Below the pieces are notes generated by a model. That model did not search any database, had not been told where the DNA came from, and saw only the letters and a program-made list of their open reading frames with translations. 26,112 nt of DNA from JAYVJM01 sp043769275 (lineage in GTDB: Bacteria > Pseudomonadota > Gammaproteobacteria > Pseudomonadales > UBA7239): the NCBI GenBank assembly GCA_043769275.1, contig JAYVJM010000034.1:1-26112 (forward strand), in the 5' to 3' direction. A program made the translations under genes and the position numbers. Positions 1-6,634 of the stretch are shown here, piece by piece. How positions within the stretch are numbered: the first letter of the stretch is position 1; each line of letters begins with the position of its first letter.

Positions 1-58
1 CAGCACCAAAAGTGCTCAACAAATAGTCGGTGTATAAATCAAGGTCGGCTTTTTTCAT
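1..58 (-). mobile_element. Transposase, first 19 codons (runs off window)
   Basis: Reading leftward from an ATG at 58-56, the frame stays open to the window edge and begins M-K-K-ADLDLYTDYLLSTFGA. The LDLYTDYLLSTFG stretch is like the N-terminus of a group of IS4/IS701-type DDE transposases as I remember it; this is recognition from a short peptide, not a search. Its ATG overlaps the TGA stop of the patatin-like gene (TGA at 57-55), which fits an insertion sequence that entered that gene. The terminal inverted repeat would lie just upstream of the ATG, perhaps within about 60-95, but only one end is visible so it cannot be proved. Confidence 0.5.
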
Positions 59-633
59 TCGGCAAGCTTATCAGGGGAGGGTTGCGTAACATCAGTTACC
101 GATTGACGCGTTAGCTGTAACAGCGGTGTATTATCTGCCATTGCGTCACCCAAAATGCCCTCAATAAAATTGCGGGGCTTGATAATGTCTTTGGGCGATA
201 GCGTGGTGTAAACCTTCTTCAGTACGGCATCGTATTTTGGCCCAAGGAAAGCAAACGGGGCAATCAATGCGCCTGTGCTGATACCCGTGACTAACTTAAA
301 TTCAGGGCGCGTTCCGGCTGCCGTCCAACCGTTCATTAAGCCTGCGCTGAATGCGCCGTTGTCTCCGCCGCCAGAAATAGCCAGATAAACCGCCGGCGGG
401 AGCGCGCCTTTACCGCCTTGTTTTGCAAAGTAATCCTGTTCGCGTCGCACTGCCGCAAGCGCGGCATTGGTCATCTCGCGCATATCGCCGCCCGCAACAT
501 AGCGCACGCCGGTCATTCCGGGGATTTCTGCTTTTGCAGTCAATGTGGGCGGCACGGCAGGTAAGCGTGACGGCATCATTGCGCAGCCCTGTGCCAGCAT
601 TAAAACAAGCACAATCCATGGGGTGTTTTTCAT
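55..633 (-). pseudogene. Patatin-like phospholipase lipoprotein, 3'-truncated
   Basis: The 192-residue product starts with a lipoprotein-type signal peptide (LMLAQGC, Cys at residue 17), so it would sit in the envelope. At about residues 86-95 is the glycine-rich oxyanion-hole motif GGGDNGAF and at about 117-121 the nucleophile elbow GISTG with the catalytic Ser, both hallmarks of patatin-like acyl hydrolases. Family members are usually well over 300 residues and carry the catalytic Asp in a later D-G-[GA] motif; that part is absent. The reading frame ends at 55-57 exactly where transposase coding begins, and the last 9-10 residues (about QPSPDKLAE) do not look like the family, so they probably come from the insertion sequence end. 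Very likely inactive unless an intact copy exists elsewhere. Confidence 0.7.
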
Positions 634-947
634 TGGTGTAGTCCTTGATTGCCCGTGTGGAGGAGCCTTACTTAAGCCGGTGATGTGGGTGGAGGCTCAA
701 AACGCTGATGTACTCCAATAGCTTGCCAAACATTTTATTTAAGCGGCTAAATCACCGTATTCATTTTAGATGCTCTTAGTTTAATTGCCTGATGCGCCCC
801 TAAAGCCCAACCAGCGCTTGGATTTTTTGAATCTTGATCAAGGTTTTGCGGTGCATTAGTCGCCCGATACCTGCATGCGCGGTAAATAGTAGAATGTGCG
901 CCCGCGTGCTCTGTGTATGACCACGCACGTTTAAAGATGGCCGCAGC
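634..947. other. Intergenic region between divergent patatin-like gene and ubiE
   Basis: About 314 bases with no convincing gene. It must hold promoters for both divergent genes, but I see no -35/-10 pair that I would defend; a TAGAAT at 890-895 is the best -10-like hexamer for ubiE and lacks a good -35. A four-codon reading frame ATG-GCC-GCA-GCA-TGA at 937-951 ends in a TGA that overlaps the ubiE ATG at 948, an arrangement that could couple translation, but it may be chance. Confidence 0.4.
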
Positions 948-1733
948 ATGACTGATTCACACAGCCCACCCCCCCCGCCGGATCAAACCGAATCACACAC
1001 CACGCATTTTGGCTACCAGCAGGTACCCCTGCAGGAAAAAGCGCACAAAGTGGCCGGCGTGTTCCATTCGGTAGCATCGCGTTACGACACGATGAACGAT
1101 CTGATGTCAGGAGGCATACACCGCTTATGGAAGCGTTTTGCCATTGAAATATCCGGCGTGCGCGATGGCCATTGCGTGCTGGATATCGCCGGAGGCACGG
1201 GCGATCTTGCATTTAAGTTCTCGCGCTTGGTGGGTGAAAACGGTCAGGTTGTATTGGCGGATATCAATTCTTCCATGCTGAATGTGGGGCGCGACCGCCT
1301 GATTGACCGTGGCGTGGTGGGCAATGTGCAGTTTGCGCAGGCCAATGCGGAGAGCCTGCCGTTCCCCGACAATACGTTCGATTGCATCACCATCGCTTTT
1401 GGTCTGCGCAACGTGACAGAAAAAGAAAAAGCGCTGACATCGATGTTGCGCGTTTTAAGGCCGGGCGGGCGTTTGCTTGTGCTGGAATTTTCCAAGCCGG
1501 TGAACCCGTTATTGGAAAAAATCTATGATATTTATTCCTTTAAGGTATTGCCGATTCTCGGCAAAGTGGTGGCGGGCGACAGTGAAAGTTACCGTTATTT
1601 GGCGGAATCTATTCGGATGCATCCTAATCAGCAAACACTAAAAAATATGATGGAAGAAGCCGGTTTTGTTGACTGCGACTTTTACAACATGACGGGCGGG
1701 ATTGTCGCTCTGCACAAGGGCGTAAAACCCTGA
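948..1733 (+). CDS. ubiE: Ubiquinone/menaquinone C-methyltransferase UbiE
   Basis: A 261-residue class I SAM-dependent methyltransferase that C-methylates the demethylated quinone ring in ubiquinone (and, where present, menaquinone) synthesis. The SAM-binding motif I, VLDIAGGTGDLAF, lies at about residues 77-89, the segment around FHSVASRYDTMNDLMSGG at about 39-56 is the UbiE family signature, and the later motif AFGLRNVTEKEKAL plus LRPGGRLLVLEFS completes the fold. Length matches the family (about 250). It opens the ubiE-ubiJ-ubiB set: its TGA overlaps the ubiJ ATG by one base, so the two are translationally coupled. Just after the start there is a run of eight C (969-976) coding for prolines; this N-terminal tail is outside the conserved domain. 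Confidence 0.96.
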   Translation: MTDSHSPPPPPDQTESHTTHFGYQQVPLQEKAHKVAGVFHSVASRYDTMNDLMSGGIHRLWKRFAIEISGVRDGHCVLDIAGGTGDLAFKFSRLVGENGQVVLADINSSMLNVGRDRLIDRGVVGNVQFAQANAESLPFPDNTFDCITIAFGLRNVTEKEKALTSMLRVLRPGGRLLVLEFSKPVNPLLEKIYDIYSFKVLPILGKVVAGDSESYRYLAESIRMHPNQQTLKNMMEEAGFVDCDFYNMTGGIVALHKGVKP

Positions 1734-2371
1734 TGTCTGTTTTTAAGGCCGGTTTGTTGCTGGCACTTGAGCGCGCCGTAAATACAGGCTTGATCTACGA
1801 CGCGGCGGCCGGCGCACAGCTACAGGCGCTGGACGGTAAAGTTCTGCATATCGCCTGTACCGCACCTGTGCAGTCGGTCTATGTATTGTTTGTTGGTCGA
1901 CATATCGAATGCTGGTCTTTATTTGAGGGGGCAACCGACACCACTTTGAGTGGCAGCGCCAGCGCATTTTTACGTCTATGGCGTGGGCGCGGCAAAACAA
2001 CGGCACTTATTGATAGCGGCGTGAGCTTAACGGGCGATAGCGAGCCGCTACAGCACTTACAAAAAATCAGCCAGCATTTGGATATTGATTGGGAGGCGCT
2101 GATTGCCGCCCACACAGGCGATATCGTCGCGCATCAGCTCGGACGCACGCTACGCGGTGCTGGCCGTTGGTTTGAGCAGGCAAGGCACGAAGGCGCTCGC
2201 CTTGTTAGCGAGTACTTGCAATACGAAAATCGCACTGTCCCTAGCCGTCACGAGGTACAAAATTTCTGCCGCGATGTTGACGAGTTGCAGTTGTCGATGG
2301 ACAGATTGCAAGCACGGATGGATTTACTGCCCCCCCCCAAAAAAACGCAGCAAAGCGAGGACGATCTCTAA
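1733..2371 (+). CDS. ubiJ: Ubiquinone biosynthesis accessory factor UbiJ (SCP2 domain)
   Basis: A 212-residue protein with an N-terminal SCP2-like lipid-binding domain (about residues 15-115) and a C-terminal helical part ending in a coiled coil (about 175-200). UbiJ is a non-enzymatic partner in the Ubi protein complex that holds the hydrophobic quinone intermediates for later ring modifications. Identity rests on length, on the SCP2-like pattern, on the helical DIVAHQLGRTLRGAGRWFEQ region and strongly on its position between ubiE and ubiB, with which it overlaps by one base on each side. The last codons run through nine C followed by seven A (2330-2345), coding for PPPKK, a place where a small slip would change the tail and extend the frame into ubiB. 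Confidence 0.9.
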   Translation: MSVFKAGLLLALERAVNTGLIYDAAAGAQLQALDGKVLHIACTAPVQSVYVLFVGRHIECWSLFEGATDTTLSGSASAFLRLWRGRGKTTALIDSGVSLTGDSEPLQHLQKISQHLDIDWEALIAAHTGDIVAHQLGRTLRGAGRWFEQARHEGARLVSEYLQYENRTVPSRHEVQNFCRDVDELQLSMDRLQARMDLLPPPKKTQQSEDDL

Positions 2372-3996
2372 TGGCTTTTTTGCGCTTATTGGTCATCTTG
2401 CGGGTGCTGACGTTTTATCGTCTCGACACGAACTTGTGTGTTTTATCCGTGCCTTTCTCGGTGAGACTGTTGCTGTATTTCTCGCCGCTGCGGTTGCTTC
2501 CACGCTGTGCCTCCACGTTAACGCGGGGTGAGCGCGCACGCTTGGCGATGGAGCAGCTTGGGCCGGTGTTCGTCAAGTTTGGGCAGCTTCTGTCAACACG
2601 GCCTGATCTTGTGCCCGCTGACATGGTGCGTGAGCTGGATAAATTGCAAGATCGCGTGCCGCCTTTTGCCGCCGACGAGTTTGTACGTATTGTTGAGTGC
2701 GCGCTGGAAAAATCGGTAGACGACCTGTTTACTTCGTTTGATCGAGAGCCGTTGGCTTCGGCTTCCGTCGCGCAAGTTCATGCAGCCGTGTTGCTGGACG
2801 GGCGTGCAGTGGTTGTCAAAGTCATACGACCTGGGATTGCATCCATCATCGAACAAGATTTACGTTTGATGTTGTTGTTGGCGCGTTTTGTCGAGCGTTT
2901 TGTGGCGGAAGGTCGTCGTCTGCGCCCAATTGAGGTGATAGAAGATTATCGCCATACCATTTTTGATGAGCTGAATTTACAACGCGAAGCGGCCAATACC
3001 GCCCAGCTACGGCGCAACTTTGCCGCATCGCCTTTGCTGTATGTGCCACAAGTGCACTGGGATTATTGCCGCCCACAAGTGATGGTAATGGAGCGCATTT
3101 ATGGCATTCCTGTGGCCGATCTTGACGCTTTACGTGCGCAGGAAACGGACATGAGACTGCTTGCGCATCGCGGTGTGGACATATTTTTTACGCAGGTGTT
3201 TGAGCACAATTTTTTTCATGCCGACATGCATCCGGGCAATATTTTTGTGGCGACAAAACACCCATCAAGGCCGCAGTACATTGCGATTGATTGCGCCATT
3301 GTCGGTTCGTTATCGCGCGAGGATCAGTATTACCTGGCGCGAAATTTGTTGGCCATTTTTCACCGTGATTATCGGCAAGTCGCGGAGCTGCATATTGAGT
3401 GTGGCTGGGTTTCATCGCTCACGAGGGTAGCGGATTTTGAAGCGGCTATCCGCACCGTTTGTGAACCAGTATTTGAAAAGCCGCTGTGTGAAATTTCCTT
3501 CGCGCAAATTTTGATTAGCTTGTTTCAGACAGCACGCCGCTTTGATATGACGGTGCAGCCCTCGCTCGTGTTGCTGCAAAAAACGCTACTCAATATTGAA
3601 GGCTTGGGGCGGCAACTGTATCCGCAGCTCGACCTTTGGCAAACCGCGATGCCTTTTTTGGAGCGATGGGTTAGTGAGCGCTACCGTCCGGGCAATGTTT
3701 TTGCAGAGTTGCGCCGTCAAGTGCCTGGCTGGCTGGAAAAAGCGCCGGAAGTTCCCGACATTTTGTTTGATGCGCTTACGCAAGTTCGCCGTTTGGAATC
3801 GGTTATTCCGCTGATGAACGCCACTGCGCAGTCTGTTTTATTGCAGCAACAACAAGAGCGTCGCACCCGTCGCCACCGACGCTTTGCCGCTGCGGCTTTA
3901 TGTATTGCCGCCCTATTTTGGCCGAAATGGAACGACTTGGTTTCGGTGCAAAGTGTGGGTTTGTTTTTGTTGGTGTTGTGGCTGTTGATATCCTGA
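2371..3996 (+). CDS. ubiB: Atypical kinase/ATPase UbiB
   Basis: A 541-residue member of the ABC1/ADCK/UbiB protein-kinase-like family needed for ubiquinone synthesis; it is thought to use ATP hydrolysis to help extract or present membrane-bound intermediates. Visible are the KxGQ motif in FVKFGQLLSTRPDLVP (about 66-82), the Ala-rich nucleotide loop ASASVAQVH (about 128-136), the invariant Lys in VVVKVIRPG, HADMHPGNIF as the catalytic loop, and IDCAIVGSL at the metal-binding DFG position. Two hydrophobic segments at the very C-terminus (about 505-541) anchor it in the inner membrane. The length and whole-protein similarity fit E. coli UbiB. The start overlaps the ubiJ stop. In the metal-binding motif E. 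coli has D-C-G-I-V-G while here it is D-C-A-I-V-G. Confidence 0.96.
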   Translation: MAFLRLLVILRVLTFYRLDTNLCVLSVPFSVRLLLYFSPLRLLPRCASTLTRGERARLAMEQLGPVFVKFGQLLSTRPDLVPADMVRELDKLQDRVPPFAADEFVRIVECALEKSVDDLFTSFDREPLASASVAQVHAAVLLDGRAVVVKVIRPGIASIIEQDLRLMLLLARFVERFVAEGRRLRPIEVIEDYRHTIFDELNLQREAANTAQLRRNFAASPLLYVPQVHWDYCRPQVMVMERIYGIPVADLDALRAQETDMRLLAHRGVDIFFTQVFEHNFFHADMHPGNIFVATKHPSRPQYIAIDCAIVGSLSREDQYYLARNLLAIFHRDYRQVAELHIECGWVSSLTRVADFEAAIRTVCEPVFEKPLCEISFAQILISLFQTARRFDMTVQPSLVLLQKTLLNIEGLGRQLYPQLDLWQTAMPFLERWVSERYRPGNVFAELRRQVPGWLEKAPEVPDILFDALTQVRRLESVIPLMNATAQSVLLQQQQERRTRRHRRFAAAALCIAALFWPKWNDLVSVQSVGLFLLVLWLLIS

Positions 3997-4029
3997 AATT
4001 CAGAAGCTGCATCGTTTTTGTGAGCGCGT

Positions 4030-4434
4030 ATGACAAATTTTCTTGATGGTGTGAAATGGGACGTGCAAGGGTTGGTGCCATCAATTGCGCAAGACCATCT
4101 GACCGGTCGCGTGTTGATGGTGGCATGGATGAACCGCGAATCCTTGGCGCAAACCGTGGACACAAATGAGGCTGTGTATTGGTCACGCTCTCGCCAAAGA
4201 CTATGGCACAAGGGCGAAGAGTCTGGTTATGTGCAGCGAGTACACGAAATCCGTCTGGATTGCGATGCCGATGTCATTATTTTGCAGGTTGAACAGCGCG
4301 GCGGAATTGCGTGCCACACGGGACGCGAGTCGTGTTTTTATCGTGTATTGCGTGAGGGCGTTTGGGCAACAGTTGATTCCGTATTAAAAAATCCAGCGCA
4401 TATTTATGGTGCGCAGCATGAGGAGGATGTTTGA
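4030..4434 (+). CDS. hisI: Phosphoribosyl-AMP cyclohydrolase HisI
   Basis: A 134-residue enzyme for the third step of histidine synthesis, opening the adenine ring of phosphoribosyl-AMP. The Mg-binding cluster LDCDADV (Asp77, Asp79, Asp81) and the Zn-binding cysteines (Cys78, Cys95 in GGIACHTGR, Cys102 in ESCFY) are all present, as are VLMVAWMNRESL and WSRSRQRLWHKGE near the active site. It is the stand-alone form, not the HisIE fusion seen in enterics; the partner hisE starts one base after its stop. It follows ubiB after 33 bases without an obvious terminator. Confidence 0.96.
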   Translation: MTNFLDGVKWDVQGLVPSIAQDHLTGRVLMVAWMNRESLAQTVDTNEAVYWSRSRQRLWHKGEESGYVQRVHEIRLDCDADVIILQVEQRGGIACHTGRESCFYRVLREGVWATVDSVLKNPAHIYGAQHEEDV

Positions 4435-4435
4435 G

Positions 4436-4801
4436 ATGAATACGGTATTGCAGCAATTAACAGCCATATTGACTGCGCGAAAAAATGCAGAAGATGTGGG
4501 TGCTTCTTATGTAGCCAGCCTGCACGCTCAAGGCATTGATAAAATACTCAAAAAAATTGGCGAAGAATGCGCAGAAACGTTGCTGGCGGCAAAAGACGTG
4601 CAATATGCTGGTGCTCAAGATGTGTCGCCCGCGTTATGCGATACACGCAAACAGGCTCTGGTTTACGAAACAGCCGACCTGTGGTTTCACACGCTGGTTA
4701 TGCTGTCACATTACAATTTGTCGGCGGATAATGTGTTACAGGAACTCGCGCGGCGGCTCGATTTATCCGGCTTAACTGAAAAATCCTCGCGCACAAATTA
4801 G
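4436..4801 (+). CDS. hisE: Phosphoribosyl-ATP pyrophosphatase HisE
   Basis: Second step of histidine synthesis: removal of pyrophosphate from phosphoribosyl-ATP. The MazG-like helical fold shows in the acidic Mg-binding helix KILKKIGEECAETLLAAKD and in YETADLWFHTLVMLSHY. I place the start at the ATG 4436 (MNTVLQQL, 121 residues) because a perfect AGGAGG lies at 4421-4426 with a 9-base gap; an ATG at 4427 abuts that site and one at 4406 lies before it. The gene follows hisI by one base and precedes tatA by 16 bases, the hisI-hisE-tatABC order known from Pseudomonas. Confidence 0.93.
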   Translation: MNTVLQQLTAILTARKNAEDVGASYVASLHAQGIDKILKKIGEECAETLLAAKDVQYAGAQDVSPALCDTRKQALVYETADLWFHTLVMLSHYNLSADNVLQELARRLDLSGLTEKSSRTN

Positions 4802-4817
4802 TTTATGGGAGAACGGT

Positions 4818-5009
4818 ATGGGTTTTAGTTTTGCACACCTTTTGGTTTTACTGGCCGTCATTGTGTTGTTGTTTGGCACGGGCAAGTTGCGCTCGCTGGG
4901 CTCTGATCTGGGTGCTGCGATCAAAGGATTCAAAAAAGCCATCAGTGACGAAGATGCGGAAAAAAACAAAGAAGCAAAAACACTGCCAGATAAAGATAAG
5001 CCGGAATAA
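4818..5009 (+). CDS. tatA: Sec-independent translocase subunit TatA
   Basis: A 63-residue TatA: a short N-terminal periplasmic stretch, one membrane helix (about residues 5-20, ending in FGTGKL), then the hinge and amphipathic helix KLRSLGSDLGAAIKGFKKAI, then a charged Lys/Glu/Asp-rich tail. TatA oligomers form the transient path for folded proteins carrying twin-arginine signals. Size and the F-G-x-x-K-L hinge are typical. It is the first gene of tatABC, with six bases between it and tatB. Confidence 0.95.
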   Translation: MGFSFAHLLVLLAVIVLLFGTGKLRSLGSDLGAAIKGFKKAISDEDAEKNKEAKTLPDKDKPE

Positions 5010-5015
5010 CCAAGC

Positions 5016-5399
5016 ATGCTTGATATTGGTTTTTTGGAGTTATTGCTGGTTTTTATCGTCGCGTTATTGGTGATAGGCCCCAAGCGCATGCCTGAAGCGG
5101 TACGCGCGGTTTTATCCTTGACGCGAACGCTAACGCGCAGCTTACATAATGCGCGCAGGGAGGTTGAGCGTCAGATAGGTGCCGATGATATTCGCAGGCA
5201 GCTGCACAACGAAGAGGTTATGCGCAGCCTTAATGAATCAAAAGCGGCGATAGAAAATGCAATTAATGAAACAGGAAGCGAGCTTGATCGTATAAAAAAC
5301 AGCGTCGCTGACGCTCAATCGCCAGTAAGCAATATTGACCCATCACTTGTTGAGCCGCAAAAAACCGCACAAGACAAAACAAAAGACCAGCCAGCATGA
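5016..5399 (+). CDS. tatB: Sec-independent translocase subunit TatB
   Basis: A 127-residue TatB, which with TatC forms the receptor for twin-arginine signal peptides. The N-terminus MLDIGFLELLLVFIVALLVIGPKRMPEAV is split here as one membrane helix (about 5-20) followed by the G-P-K-R-[ML]-P-E hinge typical of TatB, then a long amphipathic/coiled helix (to about residue 95) and a polar tail. The conserved Glu8 in the membrane helix, characteristic of TatB, is present (FLELL). Its stop overlaps the tatC ATG by four bases. Confidence 0.95.
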   Translation: MLDIGFLELLLVFIVALLVIGPKRMPEAVRAVLSLTRTLTRSLHNARREVERQIGADDIRRQLHNEEVMRSLNESKAAIENAINETGSELDRIKNSVADAQSPVSNIDPSLVEPQKTAQDKTKDQPA

Positions 5400-6184
5400 G
5401 CCGTGCTAATTTACCCCCAGACACGCCGCCTTCAGGGGGGGGGGCTTCTGACTCGAAGACAGAAGATCGCGATACGCCAATCATTGAGCATCTCATTGAA
5501 TTACGCTCGCGCTTGTTGCGCAGTGTGGTGCTTTTGTTGGTTGCCGCACTGGCTTTTCTGCCCTTTGCTGCACAGCTTCATACTTTCGTCATCATGCCCT
5601 TGCAGCAGGCTTTGCCGCAAAATACACAGATGATTGCTATTGGCACCATTGCGCCATTTTTAGCGCCATTCAAGCTGTCTTTGTACGCCGCGCTGATTGT
5701 TAGCGTGCCGTACGTCTTGTTTCAACTCTGGGCATTTATTGCGCCCGGCTTGTACCGTCACGAAAAAAAATTATATGGCTGGGTGTTGGCCAGCAGTATC
5801 GCTTTGTTTTATCTCGGCATGGCATTTGTTTATTTTGTGGTGCTACCGGTGCTGTATAAAGTAATGGCCAGCATACAGTTGCAGGGTGTCACGTACATGC
5901 CAGACATCAGCGACAACCTGAGCATCATCTGCAAACTGTTTTTTGCTTTTGGCGTAGCGTTTGAGGTGCCCGTAGTGACTTTTGTATTGATTCGCACGGG
6001 CATTGTGTCGCTTGAGAAAATGATTAAAGCGCGGCCTTACGTCGTCGTTTTATGTTTTGCTGTGGCGATGGTGCTAACGCCGCCCGATGTGCTTTCTCAA
6101 TGTTTAATGGCCATTCCCATGTGTCTATTGTTTGAGTTAGGGTTACTGATCAGCCGTTTAACAAACACGTCTCGCGCTTCGTGA
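5396..6184 (+). CDS. tatC: Sec-independent translocase subunit TatC
   Basis: A 262-residue TatC, the six-helix membrane core of the twin-arginine translocase that binds the RR signal. The N-terminal signature IEHLIELRSRLLRSV (about 32-46) and the later FQLWAFIAPGLYRHEKK (about 107-123) are family hallmarks, followed by the expected membrane helices. Start is the ATG overlapping tatB. The first 30 residues are an extra polar tail before the conserved part and contain a run of ten G (5435-5444) coding for SGGGA; loss or gain of one base there would truncate the protein before its first membrane helix. Confidence 0.95.
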   Translation: MSRANLPPDTPPSGGGASDSKTEDRDTPIIEHLIELRSRLLRSVVLLLVAALAFLPFAAQLHTFVIMPLQQALPQNTQMIAIGTIAPFLAPFKLSLYAALIVSVPYVLFQLWAFIAPGLYRHEKKLYGWVLASSIALFYLGMAFVYFVVLPVLYKVMASIQLQGVTYMPDISDNLSIICKLFFAFGVAFEVPVVTFVLIRTGIVSLEKMIKARPYVVVLCFAVAMVLTPPDVLSQCLMAIPMCLLFELGLLISRLTNTSRAS

Positions 6185-6256
6185 GTCGTGTTTTGTGCCT
6201 GCTTTTTCCGGCATTTTTTTAAGCCAAAATAATCGTCTACAGCCAAGAGTATAAGC

Positions 6257-6634
6257 ATGCACGTATTTTTGATTTGCAATCAGCACCGCTTGTTTTTGGG
6301 CAAACAGCAGCATTGGTTAAATGAGAGCGATAGCGCGAAATTATTTCAAACGCCGCATTACGATGTGGCACTTAATCAGTTGATTGAAGTTAACGCGCGC
6401 GATATAGAGCAGCGTTTGACGCTCTGGCAGTGTCCGTTGGACGATAAAGGACAACTGATGTTTGCAAACATTTTTATTGCTGAAAAAAAAGCGCAGATGT
6501 CGTTTGATGAGCCTGAGCCGCCTACTGAAACTGGCGATGAGGAGCCGGCTGGCATTGCGGTAAGCGACGATGGCGAGGCCGCTGAGATGGGCTATGCTGG
6601 CGGCCATTTTATGGCGACAGAGAAATCCGAGTGA
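6257..6634 (+). CDS. Small acidic-tailed protein upstream of gshA, function unknown
   Basis: A 125-residue protein that I do not recognise. The first 75 residues look like a small globular fold (MHVFLICNQHRLFLGKQQHW, then ALNQLIEVNARDIEQRLTLWQCPLDDKG), and the last 50 are strongly acidic and probably disordered (EPEPPTETGDEEPAG). No signal peptide or membrane helix, so cytosolic. A purine-rich AAGAG lies 8 bases before the ATG. Its TGA overlaps the GTG start of gshA by three bases, so the two are almost certainly co-translated, which hints at a link with glutathione synthesis or simply shared expression. Function is not inferable from sequence alone. Confidence 0.75.
   Translation: MHVFLICNQHRLFLGKQQHWLNESDSAKLFQTPHYDVALNQLIEVNARDIEQRLTLWQCPLDDKGQLMFANIFIAEKKAQMSFDEPEPPTETGDEEPAGIAVSDDGEAAEMGYAGGHFMATEKSE

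Noticed and set aside
3717..4211. Long minus-strand open frame of 164 codons overlapping the ubiB end and hisI
   Set aside because: It is antisense to two well-recognised genes, has no family-like pattern, and its composition follows the opposite strand's codon bias.
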